NCBI GenBank assembly: GCA_900751785.1
Contig: CAADSM010000063.1
Span: 1-13,935, forward strand
DNA length: 13,935 bases
Origin: Lachnospiraceae bacterium
Lineage (GTDB): Bacteria; Bacillota; Clostridia; Lachnospirales; Lachnospiraceae
Direction: 5' to 3'
In this document: positions 6,261-13,935 of the stretch, in pieces
Layout: each line of letters opens with the position of its first letter
Numbering within the stretch: the first letter of the stretch is position 1
The notes under the pieces: model-generated
The model's database searches: none
The model's input: the letters and a program-made list of their open reading frames with translations, nothing else
What the model was told of the DNA's origin: nothing
Position numbers and translations under genes: made by a program

Positions 6261-7640
6261 ATGGGTATTTTTAAAAAGAGAGTAAATGAATTTCCTACGC
6301 CTTATACCTGCATGAATGCAATCAAAAAAGGCGGGATCGAGACAAAGCTTTCCATGGTGCTCATGGGCTTTGGAAATATTGTCCATGGCCAGATGATAAA
6401 AGGACTTATCTATCTTGCAGTGGAAGTTGCTTATGTGGTATTTATGGTCATGGAAGGAGCGCACTGCATCGGCATGCTTCCGTCTCTCGGTTCGGTGGAG
6501 CAGCAGGAAGTATGGAATGAGGCGGCTCAGGTCTATACATATACAAAAGGAGATCAGTCAATCCTGATCCTCCTGTACGGAGTTGCGACGATCCTGCTCA
6601 CATTCCTGATAGTATGTGCATGGCGCGGAACGCTGAAGAGCGCTTACAAGGCCGAGTGCCTCGCGAAAGAGGGACGTCATGTGAACAACTTCAGGGAGGA
6701 TCTGAAGTCTCTCCTCCACGAGAACCTGCAAAGACTGCTCATGACGCCTCCGATGGTGTTCATCGCACTGTTCACCATTCTGCCGCTGATCTTTATGATC
6801 TGTATGGCGTTTACCAACTACAGCAAGATCGGAGAGCACCTGGTACTCTTTGACTGGGTCGGACTCGATAACTTCAAGGCACTGTTTGACTCCAGCAGTA
6901 TCCTGGGAAGCACATTCTGGTCGGTTCTCGGCTGGACACTGGTGTGGGCGTTCTTCGCAACGTTCTCCAACTATATCTTTGGTATGATCGTGTCCCTGCT
7001 GATCAACCGCAAGGGCACGAGGGCGAAAGGCTTCTGGAGATTCTGCTTCGTGCTCTCCTGCGCGGTGCCGATGTTCGTATCACTGCTGATCATGAGGACA
7101 ATGCTTCAGCCGGAAGGTGCGATCAACGTCCTTCTGAGAAATCTGGGGCTGATCGCTCAGGATGCCAGCCTTCCGTTCTTTACGGATCCGACCTGGGCGA
7201 GAGTGACGGTCATCATCATCAATATCTGGGTCGGCGTACCCTATACGCTGCTCCAGCTTACCGGAGTCCTTCAGAATATTCCGGAGGATCTGTATGAAGC
7301 GGCGAGAGTGGACGGCGCGAACGCGGTCCAGATCTTCTTCAAGATCACGCTCCCGTACATGCTGTATGTGACTACACCATACCTGATCACAACGTTTACG
7401 GGAAATGTAAACAACTTCAACGTCATCTATCTGCTGTCGGGAGGAGATCCCGTCACGGATGTGGGCGCTACGGCAGGAAAGACCGACCTGCTCGTGACAT
7501 GGCTGTATAAACTGACGATCGATAAGCAGTACTACAATATCGGAGCTGTCATCGGTATCCTTACGTTTATCATCCTTGCCATCGGCGCGCTGATCACATA
7601 CCGCAACAGTAAATCATACAAAGAAGAAGGAGGGTTCTGA
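6261..7640 (+). CDS. Maltodextrin ABC transporter permease, MalF/MdxF-like
   Basis: A 459-aa inner-membrane permease. The N-terminus carries the Firmicute MdxF/GanP-type segment KLSMVLMGFGNIVHGQMIKG (29-48), leading into the first membrane helix. Further membrane segments lie near 100-120, 162-184, 220-246, 258-280, 313-335, 364-384 and 426-447, giving about eight as in MalF. The cytoplasmic coupling loop has the EAA motif: E346-A-A-x3-D-G352, then QIFFKITLP (357-365), which docks on the ABC ATPase. A soluble insert between the first two helices (about 67-98) is shorter than the large periplasmic loop of E. coli MalF. The gene lies 14 bases after the lipoprotein gene and 2 bases before its MalG-like partner. 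ATG 6255 is an alternative start. Confidence 0.92.
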   Translation: MGIFKKRVNEFPTPYTCMNAIKKGGIETKLSMVLMGFGNIVHGQMIKGLIYLAVEVAYVVFMVMEGAHCIGMLPSLGSVEQQEVWNEAAQVYTYTKGDQSILILLYGVATILLTFLIVCAWRGTLKSAYKAECLAKEGRHVNNFREDLKSLLHENLQRLLMTPPMVFIALFTILPLIFMICMAFTNYSKIGEHLVLFDWVGLDNFKALFDSSSILGSTFWSVLGWTLVWAFFATFSNYIFGMIVSLLINRKGTRAKGFWRFCFVLSCAVPMFVSLLIMRTMLQPEGAINVLLRNLGLIAQDASLPFFTDPTWARVTVIIINIWVGVPYTLLQLTGVLQNIPEDLYEAARVDGANAVQIFFKITLPYMLYVTTPYLITTFTGNVNNFNVIYLLSGGDPVTDVGATAGKTDLLVTWLYKLTIDKQYYNIGAVIGILTFIILAIGALITYRNSKSYKEEGGF

Positions 7641-7642
7641 TC

Positions 7643-8515
7643 ATGACGACGGGAAAAATGCATTCGGCAAAGAGAAAAAAGTTTATCACAAACAGTGCTG
7701 TCCATGTGATCCTCGGGGTTCTGGCAGTGATCTGGGTATTTCCGATCATCTGGGTGATCCTGACAAGTTTCCGCGCGGAAAAAGGTTCCTATGTATCGAC
7801 CTTCCTGCCCCAGTCCTATTCACTGGACAACTATATTAAGCTGTTTACGGACACTTCGATCCTGAACTTCCCGCAGATGTTCATGAACACGCTGTTCATC
7901 GCGGTATGCTCCTGTATCCTGGCGACGTTCTACGTGCTGGCTGTCTCCTACTGCCTGTCAAGGCTTCGTTTCAAGCTGAGAAAGCCGTACATGAACATGG
8001 CGATGATACTGGGACTGTTCCCGGGCTTCATGTCCATGGTCGCAGTGTACTTCATCCTGAAGGCTCTCGGCCTGTCAGAAGGAAACCTGATCAAGCTTGC
8101 GCTGATCCTCGTATATTCAGGAGGCGCGGGACTGAGCTTTCAGATCGCAAAGGGATTCTTCGATACGATCCCCTACTCCATTGATGAGGCAGCGCTTCTC
8201 GACGGATGTACGAAATGGCAGATCTTCACAAAGATCACACTTCCGCTGAGTAAACCGATCGTGATCTATACGACACTGACTTCGTTCATGTCCCCATGGC
8301 TGGACTTCATCTTCGCAAAGGTTATCTGCCGTGCGAACTCAGACCAGTACACGATCGCCATCGGTCTGTGGAGGATGCTTGAAAAAGAATACATTGACAG
8401 CTGGTATACCTGCTTCGCCGCAGGCGCGGTGCTGATCTCTATCCCGATCGCCGCACTGTTCCTGTACATGCAGAGATACTATGTGGACGGACTCTCAGGA
8501 GCCGTTAAAGGTTAA
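7643..8515 (+). CDS. Maltodextrin ABC transporter permease, MalG/MdxG-like
   Basis: A 290-aa permease, the partner of the MalF-like protein. It has six predicted membrane segments (about 19-41, 80-105, 117-138, 148-168, 205-224 and 257-277). The EAA loop is at D181-E-A-A-x3-G188, followed by CTKWQIFTKITLPLSKP (189-205). The segment PWLDFIFAKVI and the C-terminus QRYYVDGLSGAVKG are typical of MalG proteins. The start is ATG 7643 with AAGGAGGG at 7628-7635. It is the last transporter gene; no ATPase gene follows, so energy must come from an ATPase encoded elsewhere, as known for MsmX/MsmK-type shared ATPases in Firmicutes. A terminator lies about 80 bases downstream. Confidence 0.93.
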   Translation: MTTGKMHSAKRKKFITNSAVHVILGVLAVIWVFPIIWVILTSFRAEKGSYVSTFLPQSYSLDNYIKLFTDTSILNFPQMFMNTLFIAVCSCILATFYVLAVSYCLSRLRFKLRKPYMNMAMILGLFPGFMSMVAVYFILKALGLSEGNLIKLALILVYSGGAGLSFQIAKGFFDTIPYSIDEAALLDGCTKWQIFTKITLPLSKPIVIYTTLTSFMSPWLDFIFAKVICRANSDQYTIAIGLWRMLEKEYIDSWYTCFAAGAVLISIPIAALFLYMQRYYVDGLSGAVKG

Positions 8516-8516
8516 G

Positions 8517-8576
8517 GCTGCCGCAGCCCGGACCGGCAGCAGTCCGCTTGGTTCAGACTTCTTCCAATGTCCGGGC
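8517..8576 (+). other. Alternative hairpins in the 3' region of the transporter operon
   Basis: Two perfect inverted repeats share the same stretch: 8517-8523 with 8534-8540 (7 bp) and 8526-8533 with 8569-8576 (8 bp). The left arm of the second lies in the loop of the first, so the two stems would form either alternatives or an H-type pseudoknot. No T-run follows. The function is unknown; it could stabilise the transporter mRNA end or be incidental. Confidence 0.4.
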
Positions 8577-8591
8577 AATTATAGATAATTA

Positions 8592-8620
8592 TTGAAAAAT
8601 GTTGCAAATACAAGTACTAT
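8592..8620 (+). promoter_or_regulatory. Possible promoter for the glucan-hydrolase genes, overlapping the terminator
   Basis: TTGAAA (8592-8597) and TACTAT (8615-8620) are spaced by 17 bases. This would start transcription near 8627, about 87 bases before the pullulanase ATG. It coincides with the terminator stem, so base composition alone could explain the match. No clear alternative promoter is visible between 8636 and 8713. Confidence 0.3.
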
Positions 8621-8635
8621 ATTTGCAGCATTTTT
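8595..8635 (+). terminator. Intrinsic terminator after the transporter genes
   Basis: A 16-bp stem (8595-8610 with 8620-8635) with one G-U wobble and a 9-base loop ends in five T residues. The left arm begins with five A residues, so the structure could also terminate transcription from the other strand. Confidence 0.7.
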
Positions 8636-8713
8636 GGCATATCATCAGGGGGCGGGCTCTACGCGGGCTGTGTCCCGGAAAAAAGAAATAGACATTGAGG
8701 AAAGGCTATAGAT

Positions 8714-10753
8714 ATGAAGACAGCATTAGAATGGAAAAAATATTATTCAACGACAGACTTTAAGGAAAATTATATTTATGAAGGAGACGATCTGGGCGTC
8801 CAGTGTACCCAGAAAGGCACCTCCTTCCGTCTGTGGAGCCCCTCTGCGGGGAGCGTCACCCTCAATCTGTATGAGAGGGGGGCGGAGGGAGTCCCTTTCC
8901 GGACTGTCGCCATGAGCAGAGAAGGCAAAGGCGTCTGGAGCTGGGACTGCGCTGAGGAGCTGCACGGCGTTTACTATGACTATACCCTGGACATCGACGG
9001 CAGGACTGTGCGGTCGGCAGATCCCTATGCCAGAGCCTGCGGGCTGAATGGAGTGCGGAGTATGGTCGTGAACTTAAGGCGCACAGATCCGGAGGGATGG
9101 GAAGCAGACCGGGCTCCGGAAGCGGAGGCGGAGCGGATCATCTATGAGCTCCATGTCAAGGAGTTTTCCTGGGACAGGTCCGGCGGGTTCCCTGAGGAAT
9201 ACCGGGGAAAATACAAGGCGTTTACCTGTACGGATACTACGCTCGACAATGACGGTATCCATCCGACGGGGATCCCTTACCTGAAAGACCTTGGAGTGAC
9301 CCATGTTCAGATCATGCCTGCCTACGATTACGGTTCGGTCAACGAGGCGGGAGAGGATACGGAGTTCAACTGGGGATATGATCCGGTGAATTACAACGTT
9401 CCGGAAGGCTCTTACTCCACGGATCCGGCTCACGGGGAGGTTCGCATCCGTGAGATGAAAGAGATGATCCAGTCGCTTCATTCTCAGGGGTTCGGCGTGA
9501 TCATGGATGTTGTATACAATCATACTTATTCTCTGGATTCCTGGTTCCAGAGGACCGCGCCCTGGTATTTCTACCGCGTGTTTGATGACGGAAGGATCTC
9601 CAATGGTTCTGCCTGCGGAAATGATGTGGCAAGCGAGCGGGAGATGTGCGCGAAGTTTATTCTGGAGTCTGTGCTCTACTGGACGGAGGAATACCATATC
9701 GACGGATTCCGTTTCGATCTGATGGGACTTCTGGATGTGGATCTGATGAACCGGATCCGCAGAGAGCTTGACCGCCGGTACGGAAAAGGCGTAAAGCTCC
9801 TGTTCGGAGAACCCTGGGCTGCCGATGAAACTGCCATGGAGGGCGGCGCGGTGCCGGCGCTGAAGAAGAATGTCCGTCTCCTGGACGAGAATATCGGGAT
9901 GTTCTGCGACAATACCCGGGATGCCATCAAGGGATCTGCACTGAAGACAAAGCTGCCCGGATTCATTAACGGCGCGGCAGGGATGGAAGAGAAGATCCTC
10001 CGAAGCGCGGAAGCCTGGTGCGGACAGGACGAGACGGAAGAACGGACGGACAGCAGAGAGAACGGTGAAATGGCGGAAAAAGAGGATGAAGAGCAGGAAC
10101 TCTGTGCAAAAGCTCCCTCTCAGATCATTACCTATGTCTCTGCCCATGACAATCAGACACTGTGGGATAAGCTGGACGAGACCGTGCCCGGCGGAGACCT
10201 GATGCGCCTGAACCGGATGGCAGCGGCGCTCTACATGACCTGCCAGGGATCCCTGTTCCTTCTGTCAGGCGAAGAATTTGCAAGGACGAAGGACGGACAT
10301 GACAACTCCTTTAACGCCCCCATCACTCTGAACCGGCTGGACTGGAGAAAGGCGTGGGAGGAACGGCCGCTGGTGGAGTATTACAGAGGACTCATCGCCC
10401 TGCGCAAGCAGCTCCCCGGGCTGTGTGACAAGTCCGAAGATGCGGCTTCCCGGATCTACGGCGTAAAGAAGGAGAATGGGATCGTCAGCTACCTGTGCGA
10501 CAACAGAGCGGCAGGCGCGGATACCAGATGGGCATCGCTGATGGTCGTATACAACAGTACAGAGAAGCCGGAGCGGGTTTCACTGCCCGGAAGCGGCTGG
10601 GAGATTCTGTGCGATGCACAGAGCAGTACGCTCTGGATGGATCCTCCGGCAGCGGGAAACTGCATCTGTGCGGCGCCTCAGAGCGTCATTATACTCGGAT
10701 GCGTCAGAAATGAGGCCGGAGAGATGGAGATCGGAAGGAGAAAAGCAGTATGA
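8714..10753 (+). CDS. Type I pullulanase (GH13, CBM48), cytoplasmic
   Basis: A 679-aa alpha-1,6-debranching enzyme. The N-terminal CBM48/E-set domain is about 28-100 (SFRLWSPSAGSVTLNLYERG). The GH13 barrel shows YELHVKEFS (144-152), the type I pullulanase signature NWGYDPVNYN (219-228), MDVVYNH (264-270), GFRFD with nucleophile D335, FGEPW with acid/base E366, and SAHDNQTLWD with D479. A C-terminal beta domain follows. No signal peptide or anchor is seen, so it acts on imported branched oligosaccharides or on glycogen. Between GFINGAAGMEEKI and the AHDN motif lies an unusual acidic, low-complexity insert (437-466). The start is ATG 8714 with GAGGAAAGG at 8697-8705. The stop overlaps the next gene's ATG by 4 bases. 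Glycogen debranching enzyme GlgX is less likely given the signature. Confidence 0.9.
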   Translation: MKTALEWKKYYSTTDFKENYIYEGDDLGVQCTQKGTSFRLWSPSAGSVTLNLYERGAEGVPFRTVAMSREGKGVWSWDCAEELHGVYYDYTLDIDGRTVRSADPYARACGLNGVRSMVVNLRRTDPEGWEADRAPEAEAERIIYELHVKEFSWDRSGGFPEEYRGKYKAFTCTDTTLDNDGIHPTGIPYLKDLGVTHVQIMPAYDYGSVNEAGEDTEFNWGYDPVNYNVPEGSYSTDPAHGEVRIREMKEMIQSLHSQGFGVIMDVVYNHTYSLDSWFQRTAPWYFYRVFDDGRISNGSACGNDVASEREMCAKFILESVLYWTEEYHIDGFRFDLMGLLDVDLMNRIRRELDRRYGKGVKLLFGEPWAADETAMEGGAVPALKKNVRLLDENIGMFCDNTRDAIKGSALKTKLPGFINGAAGMEEKILRSAEAWCGQDETEERTDSRENGEMAEKEDEEQELCAKAPSQIITYVSAHDNQTLWDKLDETVPGGDLMRLNRMAAALYMTCQGSLFLLSGEEFARTKDGHDNSFNAPITLNRLDWRKAWEERPLVEYYRGLIALRKQLPGLCDKSEDAASRIYGVKKENGIVSYLCDNRAAGADTRWASLMVVYNSTEKPERVSLPGSGWEILCDAQSSTLWMDPPAAGNCICAAPQSVIILGCVRNEAGEMEIGRRKAV

Positions 10754-12744
10754 AATGGGTATACGGAAAACAGGACTGGAAGACATTTGAGAGGGGACAG
10801 GAAAACTGTTATCTGATGACCAACGGGCTGGGAGGATTCTCCTCTCTGACAATGACAGGTTCCGCGGCGCGCAATGACCATGCTTTCCTGATGGCATGCA
10901 CGAAAGCACCGAACAGCCGGTACAATGTGATCCACCGCCTTGCGGAACAGATCGAGGCGGGCGGGAGCACGTACACGCTGTCCAGCCAGGAGTTTGCGGA
11001 CGGAAGCAGGGAAGAGGGATATAAATATCTCTGTGAGTTTTCTTATGAGGATACTCCGGTGTGGCGGTATCTTGTGAACGGCATCGAGATTGAGAAGGAA
11101 GCTGCCATGCGGCAGGGAGAGAATACGGCTGCGGTCGTGTACCGGGTCCGGAACAGATCGAGAGCTGACGCAGTGCTTTCCATTACCCCGTTTCTTCAGT
11201 TTGTATCCAAGGGGAGCGACCTCGGCCCGGAACAGGAGTTCCGATTCCGTGCCGGCGGGGCAGAGAGCGGGGGGATGGATCTGCATGTACAGACGGATGG
11301 CACAGCGGAACTGATCCCGGAATGTGAGGAGACTTACTTCTACAGTTATGACGTCTGCGACGGGAGAAGGAGCACGGGGACTGCAAAGGCAGGATTCCGG
11401 ATCAAGGCTGCCGTGAAGGCGGGCGGGTACCGGGAGATCTCGGCCGTATTTTCAGTATCTGATAAGACGGAACCTCATATCAGGGGCTTGGCGGGCGGTG
11501 CCCGTCTGCAGATGACCGCCCAGCAGATCATCAAAGAGCAGAAATTGTACCGGAGAGAGCTGGAAGAGCAGTCCGGATTTTTGTCCGATACGGCAAAGTG
11601 TCTGGCAAAGAGTGCGTCTCAGTTTATCGCGAAGAGGGAATCCACGGGGGGAGATACGATACTGGCAGGATTCCCGTTCTTTGAGGACTGGGGCAGGGAT
11701 ACCATGATCGCTCTCCCGGGGGTATGCCTGTCTGCACGGCGGTATGATGAGGCGCGGTCGATCCTGAGGACATTCGCGCGCTATGAGAAGGACGGGCTGA
11801 TGCCGAATCTGTTTCCGGAAGGCGGCAAGGACCCCATGTACAACACGGTGGATGCGGCGCTTTTGTTCATTAACTGCGTCTGGCTCTATTATGACGCGAC
11901 AGAGGATCTGGCGTTCGCAGAAGAGATGTATCCGGTCATGGAGAGAATCGCAGACTGTTACCGAAAAGGGACCCGGTTCGGGATCCACATGGACAATGAC
12001 GGTCTGATCATGGCGGGAGAAGGGCTGGATCAGGTTACCTGGATGGACGTCCGGGTTGGAGAGATCCTTCCGACGCCGCGCCACGGCAAGCCGGTGGAAG
12101 TGAATGCATACTGGTATAACGCGCTTAGGATCATGGCGGAATTCTCCCGGAAGAGAGAAGGGGACGGCGCGGCGGATGAGAAAGCGAAAGGGTACGAGAG
12201 GCTGGCGCAGAAAGTGAAGGCGTCGTTCACAGAAGCCTTCTGGATGGGAGAAAAGCACTGCCTGAAGGACGTGATCTCGGGAACAGACGCGGATACCCAG
12301 ATCCGCTGCAATCAGATATGGGCGGTCTCCATGCCGTTCACTATGCTGGATGGAGAGAAGGAGAGAGCGGTGGTGGACACTGTGTTCGAGAAACTCTACA
12401 CGCCTTACGGACTGCGGACGCTGGAGCAGGAAGATGATCAGTTCTGCCCCGAATATGGCGGAGAGGTGCTTAAGAGAGATCTGGCCTATCATCAGGGCAC
12501 TGTTTGGGCCTACCCGCTGGGCGCCTATTATCTTGCCTATCTGAAAGTGAACGGGGACAGCGCAGAAGCAAAGGCAGAGACCGCAGCGCAGCTGGAAGTG
12601 CTGGAGAGCGCACTGAGGGAAGGATGTATCGGACAGCTCCCGGAGATCTATGACGGAGAGAATCCTGTCTCGTCAAAGGGATGCTTTGCACAGGCCTGGA
12701 GTGTGGGTGAACTGCTCCGGGTTTATGAACGTCTGGAAGCGTGA
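10750..12744 (+). CDS. Glycogen debranching enzyme / amylo-alpha-1,6-glucosidase (GH133-type)
   Basis: A 664-aa protein with the two-domain layout of bacterial/archaeal glycogen debranching enzymes. The N-terminal beta domain (GDE_N, about 15-230) starts with ENCYLMTNGLGGFSSLT. The C-terminal (alpha/alpha)6 domain (GDE_C, about 285-660) shows AGFPFFEDWGRDT (306-318), LMPNLFPEGGKDPMYNTVDAAL, TWMDVRVGE (430-438), VNAYWYNALR, NQIWAVSMPF and YHQGTVWAYPLG (580-591). It would release alpha-1,6-linked glucose stubs from partly degraded glycogen or starch fragments, in the cytoplasm. ATG 10750 overlaps the pullulanase stop as ATGA and is preceded by GGAAGGAG at 10733-10740, so the two are translationally coupled. 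Having both a pullulanase and this enzyme suggests complementary handling of long and single-glucose branches; that is inference. Confidence 0.9.
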   Translation: MKWVYGKQDWKTFERGQENCYLMTNGLGGFSSLTMTGSAARNDHAFLMACTKAPNSRYNVIHRLAEQIEAGGSTYTLSSQEFADGSREEGYKYLCEFSYEDTPVWRYLVNGIEIEKEAAMRQGENTAAVVYRVRNRSRADAVLSITPFLQFVSKGSDLGPEQEFRFRAGGAESGGMDLHVQTDGTAELIPECEETYFYSYDVCDGRRSTGTAKAGFRIKAAVKAGGYREISAVFSVSDKTEPHIRGLAGGARLQMTAQQIIKEQKLYRRELEEQSGFLSDTAKCLAKSASQFIAKRESTGGDTILAGFPFFEDWGRDTMIALPGVCLSARRYDEARSILRTFARYEKDGLMPNLFPEGGKDPMYNTVDAALLFINCVWLYYDATEDLAFAEEMYPVMERIADCYRKGTRFGIHMDNDGLIMAGEGLDQVTWMDVRVGEILPTPRHGKPVEVNAYWYNALRIMAEFSRKREGDGAADEKAKGYERLAQKVKASFTEAFWMGEKHCLKDVISGTDADTQIRCNQIWAVSMPFTMLDGEKERAVVDTVFEKLYTPYGLRTLEQEDDQFCPEYGGEVLKRDLAYHQGTVWAYPLGAYYLAYLKVNGDSAEAKAETAAQLEVLESALREGCIGQLPEIYDGENPVSSKGCFAQAWSVGELLRVYERLEA

Positions 12745-12767
12745 TAAAGACAGGAGGGTATCTATCT

Positions 12768-13935
12768 ATGGAATTTACAGGAGTATATCATAAGACATCA
12801 GAACAGATGAGCTATCCGCTGGATGAGGACCGGCTGGTCATTAATCTGAAGACCGGGTATGACGTGAAGCAGGTGTTTATCCATCACGGCGATCCCTTTG
12901 ACGCGGGAATCCTGGGAGGCAGTGAGAAATGGACCGGAAAACGGGAAGAGATCGTCTATAAGAAGCGGCTTCCCCATCAGCTCTGGTGGACGACCACACT
13001 CACGCCGCCTTACAAGAGGTGCAAGTATTATTTCGAGCTCCATACAGAGGACGAGGTGTGGTATTATTTTGAGGACGGATTTCTGACAGAGGAGCAGGTC
13101 AACATGGAAGGACGGCTCCTGCAGTACTTTATCGTGCCATGGATGAACCCGGCGGATGTGAACCGGACGCCGGCATGGGTCAATGATACGGTCTGGTATC
13201 AGATCTTTCCGGACCGGTTCTGCTGCGGCGATCCGGCGGGGAATACCCCGGACGTGCTTCCCTGGCAGACAGGAACGGTCACGAACCGGGAAAAGTACGG
13301 CGGAGATCTTGAAGGAATCCGCCGGAAGCTTCCCTATCTCCAGGATCTTGGGATCACAGGAATCTACCTGAATCCCATCATGGAGGCGGAGACAAACCAT
13401 AAATATGATACGAAGGATTACACGAAGATCGATCCGTCCTTCGGGGACGATGAGACGATGAAGCGACTTGTCTCTGAGGCTCATGAGAGGGGGATACGAA
13501 TCATGCTGGACGCGGTGTTCAACCACTGCGGAAGAAAATTCGCCCCCTGGCTTGACGTGCAGGAGAAGGGGAGAGAGTCGGAGTATGCAGACTGGTTCAT
13601 GGTGCAGGACTGGGATGAGATCAGAAAACAGGGAGACACAAGAGACGGCAGGTTCTATTCCTTTGCCTTTGCAGAATGGATGCCCAAGCTCAACACCAAC
13701 AACGAAGAAGTGATCGACTATTTCTGTAAAGTATGTGAAGGATGGCTGCGGAAATATGACATCGACGGCATCCGTTTTGACGTAGGCAACGAGGTCTCCC
13801 ACCGCTTTCTGAAGCGCGTGAGAGAACATCTGAAGAAGATCAAGCCGGATATCTATCTCCTGGGCGAGATCTGGCATGACGCCAGCCAGTGGCTTTTCGG
13901 GGGCGGAAAAGATTTCGGCCTGAACCATCCCCCCG
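12768..13935 (+). CDS. GH13 neopullulanase / cyclomaltodextrinase / maltogenic amylase-like (3' truncated by window)
   Basis: The first 389 residues of an alpha-glucan hydrolase, open to the window end. Residues about 1-120 form an N-terminal beta domain like the CBM34 region of this subfamily. The GH13 barrel begins at WVNDTVWYQIFPDRF (about 137-151) and shows LDAVFNH (247-253), the subfamily marker MPKLN (305-309), GIRFDVGNE with nucleophile D338 (334-342), and GEIW with acid/base E367 (366-369). The remaining HDN motif lies beyond the window. MPKLN places it with GH13_20 enzymes, which cleave cyclodextrins, pullulan or short maltodextrins inside the cell. The start is ATG 12768 with AGGAGGG at 12752-12758, 23 bases after the debranching enzyme stop, so it is in the same operon. 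The last 15 or so residues read poorly for the family (see findings). Confidence 0.88.
   Translation, partial: MEFTGVYHKTSEQMSYPLDEDRLVINLKTGYDVKQVFIHHGDPFDAGILGGSEKWTGKREEIVYKKRLPHQLWWTTTLTPPYKRCKYYFELHTEDEVWYYFEDGFLTEEQVNMEGRLLQYFIVPWMNPADVNRTPAWVNDTVWYQIFPDRFCCGDPAGNTPDVLPWQTGTVTNREKYGGDLEGIRRKLPYLQDLGITGIYLNPIMEAETNHKYDTKDYTKIDPSFGDDETMKRLVSEAHERGIRIMLDAVFNHCGRKFAPWLDVQEKGRESEYADWFMVQDWDEIRKQGDTRDGRFYSFAFAEWMPKLNTNNEEVIDYFCKVCEGWLRKYDIDGIRFDVGNEVSHRFLKRVREHLKKIKPDIYLLGEIWHDASQWLFGGGKDFGLNHPP

Noticed and set aside
9074..10147. Minus-strand open frame of 357 codons under the pullulanase gene, with a similar one at 11452-12492
   Set aside because: Both lie wholly within genes with catalytic motifs on the plus strand and have no ribosome-binding site or recognisable domain.
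12798..13928. Minus-strand open frame of 376 codons under the GH13 gene
   Set aside because: The plus-strand frame has all expected GH13 motifs and a good ribosome-binding site; the antisense frame shows no recognisable domain and is a shadow.

Overview
The window reads as a low-GC Gram-positive, Clostridia/Lachnospiraceae-like genome. Supporting signs are strong AAGGAGG ribosome-binding sites before most genes, TTGAC/TATAAT promoters, a Rpn-type protein of a kind common in gut Lachnospiraceae, and an MdxEFG-type maltodextrin transporter. This is a judgement from sequence character; no database search was possible. No rRNA, tRNA or CRISPR array was seen.

Left block (1-3615, plus strand). The window opens inside the 3' end of a group II intron (domains V and VI). 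It is followed by a short open frame (103-231) that may be the 3' exon of an interrupted gene. Next comes a Rpn/PD-(D/E)XK nuclease-like gene with a Gly/Arg repeat tail. After that are two genes of the AmmeMemoRadiSam set: a Memo-AMMECR1 fusion, and the matching radical SAM enzyme starting at TTG in a 4-base overlap. A strong hairpin lies just after the radical SAM stop. The genes are tightly packed and look co-transcribed. The biochemical role of AmmeMemoRadiSam is, to my knowledge, unresolved, so this block is the least understood part of the window.

Right block (3694-13935). A LacI-family regulator on the minus strand diverges from a plus-strand maltodextrin-type operon: solute-binding lipoprotein, MalF-like permease and MalG-like permease. 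The 300-base divergent region has a good promoter in each direction. It also carries two clusters of CGAAA/TTTCG half-sites, which are candidate operators. No transporter ATPase is encoded here, so the permeases presumably use a shared MsmX/MsmK-type ATPase encoded elsewhere. After a structured intergenic region with a terminator come three cytoplasmic alpha-glucan enzymes: a type I pullulanase, a GH133-type glycogen debranching enzyme overlapping it by 4 bases, and a GH13 neopullulanase/cyclomaltodextrinase-like enzyme cut by the window end.

Taken together, the right block would import branched or linear malto-oligosaccharides (starch, glycogen or pullulan fragments) and debranch and cleave them inside the cell, under LacI-type control. 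Most of this is ordinary for the lineage. The points most worth a second look are the intron and possibly interrupted gene beside the Rpn/AmmeMemoRadiSam cluster, the spaced operator pair, the acidic insert in the pullulanase, the terminator/promoter overlap at 8592-8635, and the abnormal-looking last 45 bases.
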